Origin: CAXYVC01 sp964292295
Lineage (GTDB): Bacteria > Acidobacteriota > Holophagae > Holophagales > Holophagaceae
Direction of reading: 5' to 3'
Assembly (NCBI GenBank): GCA_964292295.1
Contig: CAXYVC010000001.1
Span: 1-59,986 of the forward strand
DNA length: 59,986 bases
Shown here: positions 47,728 through 55,574 of the stretch, one piece after another
How positions within the stretch are numbered: position 1 is the stretch's first letter
Layout: each line of letters starts with the position of its first letter
The notes under the pieces: generated by a model
The model's input: only the letters and a program-made list of their open reading frames with translations
What the model was told of the DNA's origin: nothing
Database searches by the model: none
Translations under genes and position numbers: made by a program

Positions 47728-48822
47728 GTGTTTGACCCATTCGCAAGATCCGAGACGTCGCTGTTTTGTGTCATGGACGAGGAGGGCAGGGTCCTCCGCG
47801 AGGACGCGATGCCGCCGCTGGAGGATGGCGAGGTTCGCGATGCCTATCGGCGCATGCTCTTTGCGCGGACGGCCGATGCCCTGTCGGTCTCCTTCCAGCG
47901 CCAAGGCAGGATGTTCACCTATCCTCCCAACCTGGGACAGGAAGCCATCGCAGGGGCTTTCGGGCGGGTGATGCGCAAGGAGGACTGGCTCGTGCCGGCC
48001 TTCCGCGAACTGGGCGCCTGGATCCAGAAGGGTGCCCGCATGCGGGACATCTTCAAGCTGTGGATGGGGATCGAGGAAGGCAACCGGATGTCCGAGGCGC
48101 CGAGGATGCTGCCGCCGGCCGTACCCATCGCCTCCCAGTGCCTGCACGCCGCCGGTATCGGCAAGGCCATGCGCTACTTCAAGGAAGAGGCTGCGGTGTT
48201 CGTCTTCGTGGGGGATGGCGGAACCTCCTCCGGGGACTTCCACGAAGCCCTGAATTTCGCGGCGGTGTGGGACGCTCCGGTGGTCTTCATCATCCAGAAC
48301 AACCAGTACGCCATTTCGGTTCCCCTGAGGATGCAGACCCGCGCCCGAACCCTTGCCAGCAAGGCCGAAGGGTTCGGGATCCCTGGCATCCAGGTGGACG
48401 GCAACGACTTCCTTGCCCTCAGCACGGTGGCCCAGGCGGCGCGCCGACGCGCCCTGGAAACGGGTCCCGTGCTCATCGAGGCGCTTACCTATCGCCGTGG
48501 CGCCCACACCACGTCCGACGATCCAAGCAAGTACCGGACTCCCGAAGAGGAGCGGGCCTGGGAGGCGAAGGACCCCTTGCGTCGGCTGCGCCTTTACCTG
48601 GAATCCCGGGGGCTTTGGAGCGAGGCGGACGAGCAGGCGGAATGCGACGCATGCCGGAAGGAAGTCGAGCAGGAGTTCCTGATCGCGGAGGCCCACCCTG
48701 CCTGCACGCCGGAGGACGTCTTCAGGCACGCGTACCGCGAGATGCCGGTGGACCTCAAGCGCCAGCAGGCCGAACTCGAGAAGTACCTGAACTGGAAGGA
48801 GCACTATCCATGGCCGTCATGA
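47728..48822 (+). CDS. 2-oxo acid (pyruvate or branched-chain) dehydrogenase E1 subunit alpha
   Basis: 364 residues from GTG 47728 (or the adjacent GTG 47725), preceded by AGGGAGG. Thiamine-diphosphate-dependent decarboxylase subunit of the alpha2beta2 type. It aligns with Bacillus PdhA along its length: AMPPLEDGEVRDAYRRMLFA, MFTYPPNLGQEAIAGAFGRV and IASQCLHAAGIGKAMRYFKE. The ThDP motif runs from GDGGTSSGDFHEALNFAAVW to QNNQYAISVP, and the phosphorylation-loop-like YRRGAHTTSDDPSKYRT follows. It heads the operon E1alpha-E1beta-E2-E3-lipoate ligase. Pyruvate versus branched-chain specificity cannot be settled by eye, so no symbol is given. Confidence 0.93.
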   Translation: MFDPFARSETSLFCVMDEEGRVLREDAMPPLEDGEVRDAYRRMLFARTADALSVSFQRQGRMFTYPPNLGQEAIAGAFGRVMRKEDWLVPAFRELGAWIQKGARMRDIFKLWMGIEEGNRMSEAPRMLPPAVPIASQCLHAAGIGKAMRYFKEEAAVFVFVGDGGTSSGDFHEALNFAAVWDAPVVFIIQNNQYAISVPLRMQTRARTLASKAEGFGIPGIQVDGNDFLALSTVAQAARRRALETGPVLIEALTYRRGAHTTSDDPSKYRTPEEERAWEAKDPLRRLRLYLESRGLWSEADEQAECDACRKEVEQEFLIAEAHPACTPEDVFRHAYREMPVDLKRQQAELEKYLNWKEHYPWPS

Positions 48823-49787
48823 CAATGGTGCAAGCCATCCAGAGTGCCCTCGCCATCAAGCTGGCCGAGGATGACCGGGTGGTGGTTTACGGGGAGGATG
48901 TGGGCGTCGAGGGCGGAGTGTTCCGTGTGACCCAGGATCTCCAGAAGCGCTTCACGGAGGACCGCGTGTTCGACACGCCCCTGGCCGAGTCCGCCATCAT
49001 CGGGACGGCCGTGGGCATGTGCATCGCCGGCCTCCGTCCCGTGGTGGAGATCCAGTTCTCGGGTTTCATCTGGCCCGGCTTCAACCAGCTGGTGGCTCAC
49101 GCGGCCCGGTACAACAACCGCAGCCAGGGGAGGTACCCCATGCCCATGGTGGTGCGGACCCCCTATGGGGGAGGCGTGCGCGCCCTGGAGCACCATTCCG
49201 ACAGCGAGGAGGCCTACTTCGCCCACACGCCCGGCCTGAAGGTGATCATTCCCGCCACGCCGCACGATGCCAAAGGGCTGCTGATCAGCGCCATCGAGAG
49301 CGATGATCCCGTGGTCTTCATGGAACCCAAGCGCATCTACCGGGCCATCAAGCAGGAGGTGTCCGAGGACCGCTTCAGCATCCCCATCGGCAAGGCCAAG
49401 GTGGTCTCCGAGGGCGACCACATCACCGTGGTGAGCTACGGGGCCATGGTGCGGGAGGTTCAGAAGGCCATGGTCCTCGCGGCCAAGGCGGGCATCCGGG
49501 TCGAGCTGGTCGATCTGCGCACCATCTATCCCCTGGACCGCGAGGCGATCGCAGGCTCCGTGAAGAAGACCGGGCGACTCCTGGTGGTGAGCGAGAGCCC
49601 CTCCTTCGCCAGCGTGGCCTCCGAGGTCATGGCTTCCGTCACGGAGGATGCCTTCCTCTCCCTCGAGGCTCCGCCTTCCAGGCTCACGGGCTTCGACACG
49701 GTGATTCCCCTTCCGCATGGCGAACAGCTGTACCTCCCGGAGCCCGAGCGGATCTTCCACGCCATCAAAAACGCAGTCGAATACTGA
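48810..49787 (+). CDS. 2-oxo acid dehydrogenase E1 subunit beta
   Basis: 325 residues. ATG 48810 is chosen because GGAAGGAG precedes it; ATG 48819 would give an ATGA overlap with the E1-alpha stop. Transketolase-type pyrimidine-binding domain with VVYGEDVGVEGGVFRVTQDL, TPLAESAIIGTAVGMCIAGL and PVVEIQFSGFIWPGFNQLVA, then GGVRALEHHSDSEEAYFAHT. The C-terminal domain has VELVDLRTIYPLDREAIAGS. It pairs with E1-alpha to decarboxylate the oxo acid and reductively acylate E2. The gene overlaps E1-alpha by 13 bases, so expression is coupled. Confidence 0.94.
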   Translation: MAVMTMVQAIQSALAIKLAEDDRVVVYGEDVGVEGGVFRVTQDLQKRFTEDRVFDTPLAESAIIGTAVGMCIAGLRPVVEIQFSGFIWPGFNQLVAHAARYNNRSQGRYPMPMVVRTPYGGGVRALEHHSDSEEAYFAHTPGLKVIIPATPHDAKGLLISAIESDDPVVFMEPKRIYRAIKQEVSEDRFSIPIGKAKVVSEGDHITVVSYGAMVREVQKAMVLAAKAGIRVELVDLRTIYPLDREAIAGSVKKTGRLLVVSESPSFASVASEVMASVTEDAFLSLEAPPSRLTGFDTVIPLPHGEQLYLPEPERIFHAIKNAVEY

Positions 49788-49796
49788 GGAGTGGGC

Positions 49797-51071
49797 ATGC
49801 GTTACGTCTTCCAGTTCCCCGACATCGGCGAAGGCATCGAGGAGGGCACGATCCTGGAGTGGTTCGTCCGCCCGGGTCAGGCCGTCAAGAGCGGCGATCT
49901 GCTCGTGAAGGTGGAGACGGACAAGGTGGTGGCCGACATCCCCGCCCCGAAGGAGGGCGTTCTGGTCGCGACCTTCGGCCGGGAAGGGGAGCTGATCCAT
50001 GTGGGCGATCCCCTGGCGGAGCTGGAGCTGGAAGGCATTGACGGGGCCGAGGCTCAGCAGGTGGCCGCAGCTCCCCCTCCGCCCCTCAAAGCCCAGGCTT
50101 CTGTCGAGGAGGAGAGTTTTGGTGTGGTGGGCACCCTGGAGGTGGCAGGCGATCGGGCCGTCCTCTCGGCTTCCGTCGAGGGCCTGTCGGCGGAGGTGCC
50201 CCCTTCTCAGGAGCGCCCCAGGGTCCTTGCGACGCCCGCGGTCCGGGCTGCGGCCCGGGGGCTCGGGCTGGACCTCCACCAGGTCCGGGGCACGGGGCCT
50301 GGCGGACGGGTGGTGGAGGAGGACCTCCGGAAGCATCGCGCCCCGGTGCCTGGGGCACTCGAGGGGATGGATCCGGAAGTGGAATACGAGCCCCTCACGC
50401 GGATCCGCAGGACCATCGCCAAGCGCATGAGCGCCTCCATGGAGAATGCGGTCCACATGACGCTTTTCTGGGAGGTGGAGGTCTCCGAACTCGTGGCGCT
50501 GCGGTCCCGCCACAAGGCGCGGGCCGCCGAGGCGGGCGTGCGCCTTACCTATCTGCCCTTCGTGGTCCGGGCCGTGACGGCCTCGCTCAGGGAGTTCCCC
50601 CGCCTCAACAGCGTGTTGGACCTTGAAAACGACCGGGTGATCCTCAAGAAACACCATCACATCGGCATCGCCATCGACAGCGAAGCCGGGCTGACGGTTC
50701 CCGTGATCCGCGATGCCGACCGGCTCTCCCTCCTGGAGCTTGCCCGCGCGATCCAGGCCGCCGCCGAGAAGGCGCACCGCCGGGAGCTGGCCCTGGAGGA
50801 GCTGCAGGACGGGACCTTCACCATCACCAACTTCGGTGCCCTGGGTGGCAGTTTCGGTGTCCCGGTCATCAACTACCCCGAGGTGGGCATCCTGGGGGTG
50901 GGACGCATCGCCGAGAAGCCGGTGGTGCGCGAGGGGGTGATCCGTGTGGGCCAGGTGATGCCCCTCTCCCTCTCCGCCGACCACCGCCTCATCGACGGCG
51001 GGGAGGCCGCCCGCTTCCTCCAGTCCGTGGCGGCGCGCCTCGGCGACCCGTCCTCCATGCTCTTCGATTGA
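49797..51071 (+). CDS. Dihydrolipoamide acyltransferase E2
   Basis: 424 residues from ATG 49797 with GGAG upstream. One lipoyl domain (1-80) with the modified lysine ~43 in VKVETDKVVADIPAPKEG. A flexible linker leads to the peripheral subunit-binding domain (about 140-180, VLATPAVRAAARGLGLDLHQ, VRGTGPGGRVVEEDL). The catalytic acyltransferase core contains RRTIAKRMSASMENAVHMTL and the active-site His ~396/Asp ~400 in LSADHRLIDGGEAARFLQ. A single lipoyl domain and the bacterial branched-chain-like core suit either PDH of the Gram-positive type or BCKDH. Nine bases separate it from E1-beta. Confidence 0.94.
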   Translation: MRYVFQFPDIGEGIEEGTILEWFVRPGQAVKSGDLLVKVETDKVVADIPAPKEGVLVATFGREGELIHVGDPLAELELEGIDGAEAQQVAAAPPPPLKAQASVEEESFGVVGTLEVAGDRAVLSASVEGLSAEVPPSQERPRVLATPAVRAAARGLGLDLHQVRGTGPGGRVVEEDLRKHRAPVPGALEGMDPEVEYEPLTRIRRTIAKRMSASMENAVHMTLFWEVEVSELVALRSRHKARAAEAGVRLTYLPFVVRAVTASLREFPRLNSVLDLENDRVILKKHHHIGIAIDSEAGLTVPVIRDADRLSLLELARAIQAAAEKAHRRELALEELQDGTFTITNFGALGGSFGVPVINYPEVGILGVGRIAEKPVVREGVIRVGQVMPLSLSADHRLIDGGEAARFLQSVAARLGDPSSMLFD

Positions 51072-51084
51072 GGGGGATTCCCAG

Positions 51085-52434
51085 ATGACCTACGACCTCA
51101 TCATCCTCGGCGGCGGACCGGCCGGTTACGTGGCGGCCCTGCGCGCGGGCCAGGTGGGCCTTCGGACAGCCCTTGTCGAACGGGAGCGGGTGGGGGGCAT
51201 GTGCCTCACCTGGGGTTGCATCCCGATCAAGGCGCTCATCGAGAGTGCGCGGCTCTTCCAGCGCATGGGGCAGGCCCCTGCGTGGGGCATCGGCGGCTTC
51301 GATCCATCCGGGCTCCGCTTCCAGTGGCCGGTTGCGGTGCGGCGAGCCTTGGACATCGCCGCGGGGCTCGGCAAGGACATCGAAACCCGTCTTCAGAAGC
51401 ACGGTGTGAACCTCCTGCACGGAGAGGCGACGATCCTGGCGGCGGATGCCGTCCAGGTTGACGGGCGCAGCCTCACCACCAGGGCCGTCCTCGTCGCCAC
51501 GGGGTCCCGCATCGACGTCGAGCGCCTGCCTCTGCCCCGGGAGCGGGTGTGGACGCCCCGGGAGCTCTTCCACCAGGCCGCCCTGCCAGAGGCCCTCGCG
51601 GTCTACGGCCAGGGTGGGAACGCCGTGGAGCTGGCCCAGCTTCTGCGCCTCACGGGCCACGAGGTGGTGCTCCTCTGTCCCGAGGACCGCCTGCTGCCAG
51701 AACTGGACCCGGTCCTGGAGGAGGCCCTCGCGGCGCGCCTCGCCCGGGACGGGGTGCGGATCGAGCACGAGGCCGTCCTGGACGGCTACGAGGACGGCGC
51801 ATTGCGCGCAGGCGCCCACCGTGTTCGTGCCGATGCGGTCGTGGTCGCCACCCGGCGCCGGGCCGTGCTTCCCGAAAGCCGTGTCGCCCTGGCAACACGG
51901 GAGGGCTTCCTGTGCACGGATGCGAACCTGCAGACCAGCGTGCCTGGAATCTACGCGGCGGGGGACGTGACGGGGCTGGCCAGTCTGGCTCATGCAGCCT
52001 CGGCCCAAGGGCTCTTCGTGGTCAACCGCCTGAAGGGGCACCGGTCCCCAATGGATCTTGACCGCTATCCCCGCACGGTGTTCGCCCTGCCGGAAGCGGC
52101 CCAGATCGGCGAGACGGAGCCTCAGCTCAGGAGCCGGGGCATCCCCTTCAAGGCAAGCCTTTTCCCCATGAGCGCCAACGGCAAGGCCCGGGCCGAAGGG
52201 CAGGCCGATGGCTTTGTGCGGGTTCTTTCCCATCCGTCCACCGGCCAGGTGCTCGGGGTCCAGATCCTGGCCGACCAGGCGGCGGACCTGATCGCGGAGG
52301 CTGCTGTGCTCATGCGCATGGGGGGCACCGTGTTCGATCTGGCCGGCACCGCGCACGCCCATCCCACCGTCTCCGAGGTCTTCCTGGAGGCCAGCCTGGC
52401 CGCCGCCCGGCCCGCACCGTGCGCACCCCGGTGA
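51085..52434 (+). CDS. lpdA: Dihydrolipoamide dehydrogenase E3
   Basis: 449 residues. FAD-binding Rossmann motif LIILGGGPAGYVAALRAG; redox disulfide C40-C45 in GGMCLTWGCIPIKALIES (a CxxxxC as in E3 enzymes, with Trp at an unusual place); second FAD motif TSVPGIYAAGDVTGLASLAH; C-terminal interface with the catalytic His in AHAHPTVSEVFLEA. The NAD-binding motif reads YGQGGNAVELAQLLRLTG, departing from the usual GGGxIGxE. It re-oxidises E2 lipoamide with NAD. It lies 13 bases after E2, and its stop overlaps the next GTG. The Cys spacing and HPTxSE end rule out mercuric or glutathione reductase. Confidence 0.92.
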   Translation: MTYDLIILGGGPAGYVAALRAGQVGLRTALVERERVGGMCLTWGCIPIKALIESARLFQRMGQAPAWGIGGFDPSGLRFQWPVAVRRALDIAAGLGKDIETRLQKHGVNLLHGEATILAADAVQVDGRSLTTRAVLVATGSRIDVERLPLPRERVWTPRELFHQAALPEALAVYGQGGNAVELAQLLRLTGHEVVLLCPEDRLLPELDPVLEEALAARLARDGVRIEHEAVLDGYEDGALRAGAHRVRADAVVVATRRRAVLPESRVALATREGFLCTDANLQTSVPGIYAAGDVTGLASLAHAASAQGLFVVNRLKGHRSPMDLDRYPRTVFALPEAAQIGETEPQLRSRGIPFKASLFPMSANGKARAEGQADGFVRVLSHPSTGQVLGVQILADQAADLIAEAAVLMRMGGTVFDLAGTAHAHPTVSEVFLEASLAAARPAPCAPR

Positions 52435-53096
52435 CCGCCCAAGCCGTCGTGCCGGCCTCCTGCGTCCTTCCCTACACCCTGCCCGATGCCGCCCTGATGG
52501 ACGACCTGGAGAGTCCGTACCGTTCCCTGGCCTGGATTCCCCCGGAGCCCGTGGTGGTGCTGGGCTGCAGCTCGAGGCTGGAGCAGGCGGTGGAGGAGGA
52601 GAGGGTCCGCCTCGATCGGGTTCCGGTCCAGCGGCGTCCCAGTGGGGGCGAGAGCATGTTCCTCTCCCCTCGCATGGCCGCCATTTCCCTCACCCTCGAT
52701 CTGGGCGCCCGCCCTCTGCCCCGCACGCTCTTCGACGCCACCGGCGCGGCCTTGATCGGCGCCCTGGAGGGGCTTGGCGTGACCGGTTTGAGCGTCCGGG
52801 GCACGTCGGACCTGACCCTGGGGGAGCGCAAGGTGCTGGGCTCGGCCATCTACCAGCGCGGGACCCGCCTCTTCTACCATGCCGTGCTCAACGTGGCCGA
52901 GGAGCCCGCCATGATCCAGCGCTACCTGCGCCACCCGGCCAGGGAACCGCAGTACCGCCAGGGGAAGCTCCACGAGGACTTCGTGACCTCCCTGGCTCGT
53001 GAAGGCTTCAGCCTGGGGCCCGAGGTGTGCCGGGAGGCCATGGCGTCGGCCTTTGCGGTGAACCCGCTGTGCGTTGGCGCTTCCTCAAGATGTTAG
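52431..53096 (+). CDS. Lipoate-protein ligase-like (BPL/LplA/LipB family)
   Basis: 221 residues from GTG 52431 (GTGA overlap with E3; GTG 52419 is possible). Shows the BPL_LplA_LipB core: VVVLGCSSRLEQAVEEERVR, VPVQRRPSGGESMFLSP (matching RR.SGGGxVxHD, but the final HD is replaced by LSP), GTSDLTLGERKVLGSAIYQR (catalytic-type lysine in GERKVLG) and LFYHAVLNV. The position at the end of the dehydrogenase operon implies that it attaches lipoate or octanoate to the E2 domain. The diverged second motif leaves open that it is an amidotransferase-type (LipL/LipM) rather than an ATP-using ligase. Confidence 0.8.
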   Translation: MTAQAVVPASCVLPYTLPDAALMDDLESPYRSLAWIPPEPVVVLGCSSRLEQAVEEERVRLDRVPVQRRPSGGESMFLSPRMAAISLTLDLGARPLPRTLFDATGAALIGALEGLGVTGLSVRGTSDLTLGERKVLGSAIYQRGTRLFYHAVLNVAEEPAMIQRYLRHPAREPQYRQGKLHEDFVTSLAREGFSLGPEVCREAMASAFAVNPLCVGASSRC

Positions 53097-53323
53097 GAAC
53101 CGTGCTGCCCGTCTAAACGTTTTTTGCAATCGCGGCCCTGTCCACTCAATTCAATGAAGAGATTCGCTGCCAACAGGTCGCGAGCGAGAGCTGCATTCCC
53201 CTCCGGGCGGAGGCGGGCTGCCCGTGATGGCCCCGAAGGATCTGGACGGTTTCCGAAGTTCTTTGCCGTAATTCGTGCAGCAAGTTCGAGATTGGCTATC
53301 CTTGTGCGCCGAATCGAGACAAG

Positions 53324-53349
53324 AAAGCGCCTGATTTCTCAGGCGCTTT
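53324..53349 (-). terminator. Terminator hairpin behind the tRNA-Glu(TTC) remnant
   Basis: AAAGCGCCTGA-TTTC-TCAGGCGCTTT on the plus strand: an 11-bp perfect stem. On the minus strand it follows the tRNA CCA by a few bases with a GAAA loop, the same layout as the terminators of the other tRNA-Glu. Confidence 0.75.
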
Positions 53350-53353
53350 CTGC

Positions 53354-53399
53354 TGGTAGGGCTAACGGGATTCGAACCCGTGTTGCCGCCGTGAAAGGG
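53354..53399 (-). pseudogene. 3' half of tRNA-Glu(TTC): attachment-site remnant
   Basis: On the minus strand it reads CCCTTTCACGGCGG, then the T arm ACGGG-TTCGAAT-CCCGT and acceptor 3' strand TAGCCCT plus ACCA. The loop CTTTCAC gives anticodon TTC (Glu). The 5' half is missing and the upstream bases no longer form the anticodon stem (GGAGG where GGCGG is needed). Structurally it equals copy 2 of the tRNA-Glu(CTC) attachment repeat and starts at the same tRNA position. The 454 bases between the lipoate ligase and the second integrase hold only this remnant, its terminator and a small tandem repeat. Confidence 0.88.
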
Positions 53400-53506
53400 A
53401 GGGCACTTGGATGATTGTGGTCTCCGCTGGACAGCTCAACCCAAAGAAAGCATTGTTTTTCAGGGAATGGGCGACCAGCCATGACCAACCGTGTCCAGGA
53501 ACATCC

Positions 53507-53526
53507 ATGCAACGCAAATGCAACGC
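53507..53526 (+). repeat. Tandem ATGCAACGC repeat upstream of the second integrase
   Basis: ATGCAACGC at 53507-53515 and again at 53518-53526, 11 bp apart, between the tRNA remnant and the integrase start. Spacing and place match candidate arm-type sites for this integrase. No second copy was found at the decayed right side. Confidence 0.5.
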
Positions 53527-53550
53527 CCCTCCGTGCTCTACACATAGACC

Positions 53551-54936
53551 ATGAGCCGAGCCAAACGCGACTCCACACTCGAAACCCGGACAAGTCGACT
53601 CAAGCTCGAGCCGCGGGATCCGCCCTACTGGTCTACCCTCGCTGAGGGGCAGCATGTCGGCTACTACCGGCCCGCGAGCAAGGCAGCTGGCACCTGGCGC
53701 ATGAAGTGGAGGGATAAGGCCACCGGGGCGCGGAAGGCTTCTGTCATCGGTCCCGCCGACGACTACGAGGACGCCGATGGGAGCCGCATCCTGAACTGGA
53801 CCCAGGCCCAGGAACGCGCCCGGGCATGGTTCAAGGCCCAGGCCGACGAGGCACGGCGCCGGGCTGACGGGGAGGAGATCCACGAAGGCCCCTACACCGT
53901 CGCCATGGCCATGGAGGACTACCGCCTCGACTGCGAACGCCGCGGGGTGAAGGGGATCGACCGCCAGCGCTACCAGATCGACGCCCACATCCTTCCCACC
54001 CTGGGCACGCTCGAGGTCGCCGCCCTCACCAAGAAGCGCCTTGAACGCTGGCTGGACGCCCTGGCGAAGTCCCCCCGGCGCCTCCGGCAGCCCAAGCACC
54101 AGAAGGAGGGCGCCACCCCCAAAGTGGCCCCCCCGCCCAAGACCGAGGATGAGAAGCGGGCCCGGAAGGACTCCGCCAACCGGGTGCTCACCATCCTCAA
54201 GGCCGCCCTGAATTACGCCCACCTCAACGGCCCCGCCGCGGCCGTCGAGCCCGTCTGGGAGATGGTGCTGCCCTACCGCGGGACCACCAGCGCCCGCGTC
54301 CGGTTCCTGGCGATCGAGGAGCAGGTCCGCCTCGTCAACGCGTGCGAGCCTGACTTCCGCAAGCTCGTCCAGGCCGCCCTCCTCACGGGCGCCAGGTGTG
54401 GCGAGTTGACCAAGCTGACGGTCGCCGAGTTCTCCAGGGAGGCCCAGACCCTCTTCATCCCCGCCGTCATCGCCAAGAGCGGGAAGGCCCGGCACATCTA
54501 CCTCACCGACGAGGGGATGGGATTCTTCGAGGAGATGACCGCTGGGCGCGACGGGGCAGCCATCCTCTTCGAGCGCACACAGCACCTGACGGCCAAGGGC
54601 AAGCTCGTCGGCCGCCGGAGCCGGACAGCCGCGCCGGAAGCCTGGGCGAAGGGGGACCACACCCGGGACATGCACGCAGCGTGCGATGCCGCCAAAATCG
54701 AACGCCTCACCTTCCACGAGCTGCGGCACACGGCCGCGAGCACATGGATCGCCGCCGGCATGGACCTCATCATCGTGGCCCGGCAGCTGGGCCACAGCGA
54801 CACCCGGATGGTCGAGAAGCACTACGGCCACCTCTGCCCGAACGCGGCCGCGGCCCGCTTCCGGGCCCTGGCACCCACCCTCGGCATCGTGGGGAAGCCC
54901 AAGGTCAAAACATTGAGCCTCCAGTCACAAGGCTGA
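53551..54936 (+). CDS. int: Tyrosine-type integrase of the decayed tRNA-Glu(TTC) prophage
   Basis: 461 residues, full length. Same domain order as the integrase at 43294-44691 and obviously homologous (shared KRARKDSANRVLT, EEQVRLVNAC-type, LTGAR.GEL and GHSDTRMVEKHYGHL segments). Catalytic Arg ~282 (LLTGARCGELTKLT), HxxR ~389-392 (TFHELRHTAAS), His ~415 and Tyr ~425 are all present, so the enzyme could be active even though the element is not complete. It lies next to the 3' tRNA-Glu(TTC) remnant, pointing into the element, a mirror image of the first element's right end. Confidence 0.94.
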   Translation: MSRAKRDSTLETRTSRLKLEPRDPPYWSTLAEGQHVGYYRPASKAAGTWRMKWRDKATGARKASVIGPADDYEDADGSRILNWTQAQERARAWFKAQADEARRRADGEEIHEGPYTVAMAMEDYRLDCERRGVKGIDRQRYQIDAHILPTLGTLEVAALTKKRLERWLDALAKSPRRLRQPKHQKEGATPKVAPPPKTEDEKRARKDSANRVLTILKAALNYAHLNGPAAAVEPVWEMVLPYRGTTSARVRFLAIEEQVRLVNACEPDFRKLVQAALLTGARCGELTKLTVAEFSREAQTLFIPAVIAKSGKARHIYLTDEGMGFFEEMTAGRDGAAILFERTQHLTAKGKLVGRRSRTAAPEAWAKGDHTRDMHAACDAAKIERLTFHELRHTAASTWIAAGMDLIIVARQLGHSDTRMVEKHYGHLCPNAAAARFRALAPTLGIVGKPKVKTLSLQSQG

Positions 54937-55038
54937 ACAGCCTCGTTGGCAACGACGCCAAGGGAACGGAAGCCTCTCGCGGGCAAGCCAGGTATCCCAC
55001 ACCGGCCAACAAAACGCCGACACCAAGAAGGGGGTCGC

Positions 55039-55503
55039 ATGACCGTCCGAGAAGGATTCAACCCGGATCTCGAGCCCGATGATCTGCCGAGCCTTGGCGA
55101 CCCAGCCGTGGTCGGTCGCCTGGTGCATGATTTCGTGGGCAAGGTGTTCGACGCCTACAAGGACTTCCAGCACGGCAAGGCCACCCGGGACGCCGCCATG
55201 GGCGCCATCGCGGAGGAGGCCCGGCGCTGCGGGGCGATCATCATGGGGCGCGATCCGGGCTACCACGCCCCAGACTTCATCCGCGGAGGCATGCTGGGGG
55301 CCCACATCCGGGCGCAGGATGCCGTGAGCTTCAAGGAAGTCCCTTCCCGCGACCCCGGCGAGGCGTTCTTTCGCTGGCTTGGCAGCCAGGCGATCGAGGC
55401 CGCGAAGGCTCTGGACGAAGGCATGGCCCAGGAGGAGGTCGGCCCAAGGCTCCAGGCGATCCTGCGGAGCGCCACCAACTTCATCCTGGGCCTGGGGGCC
55501 TGA
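55039..55503 (+). CDS. Phage-type protein of unknown function
   Basis: 154 residues from ATG 55039 (AAGGGGGT upstream). Helical and acidic at the N-terminus (FNPDLEPDDLPSLGDPAVVG), then VHDFVGKVFDAYKDFQHGKA and a C-terminal helix pair (GSQAIEAAKALDEGMAQEEV). No family recognised. Probably part of the remnant prophage because it lies between the integrase and other phage-like genes. Directly after it a potential short frame (55505 onward, MDQHVSV then TGA) continues in phase with GAYRFVNGKLVRVSEH, as if a Trp codon had become a stop. Confidence 0.6.
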   Translation: MTVREGFNPDLEPDDLPSLGDPAVVGRLVHDFVGKVFDAYKDFQHGKATRDAAMGAIAEEARRCGAIIMGRDPGYHAPDFIRGGMLGAHIRAQDAVSFKEVPSRDPGEAFFRWLGSQAIEAAKALDEGMAQEEVGPRLQAILRSATNFILGLGA

Positions 55504-55574
55504 CATGGACCAGCACGTTTCGGTCTGAGGCGCCTACCGCTTCGTGAACGGCAAGCTGGTCCGGGTGTCCGAGC

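Noticed and set aside
53124..53414. 96-codon plus-strand open frame over the tRNA-Glu(TTC) remnant
   Set aside because: It runs through the tRNA fragment and its terminator, has no ribosome-binding site and no homology-like pattern.
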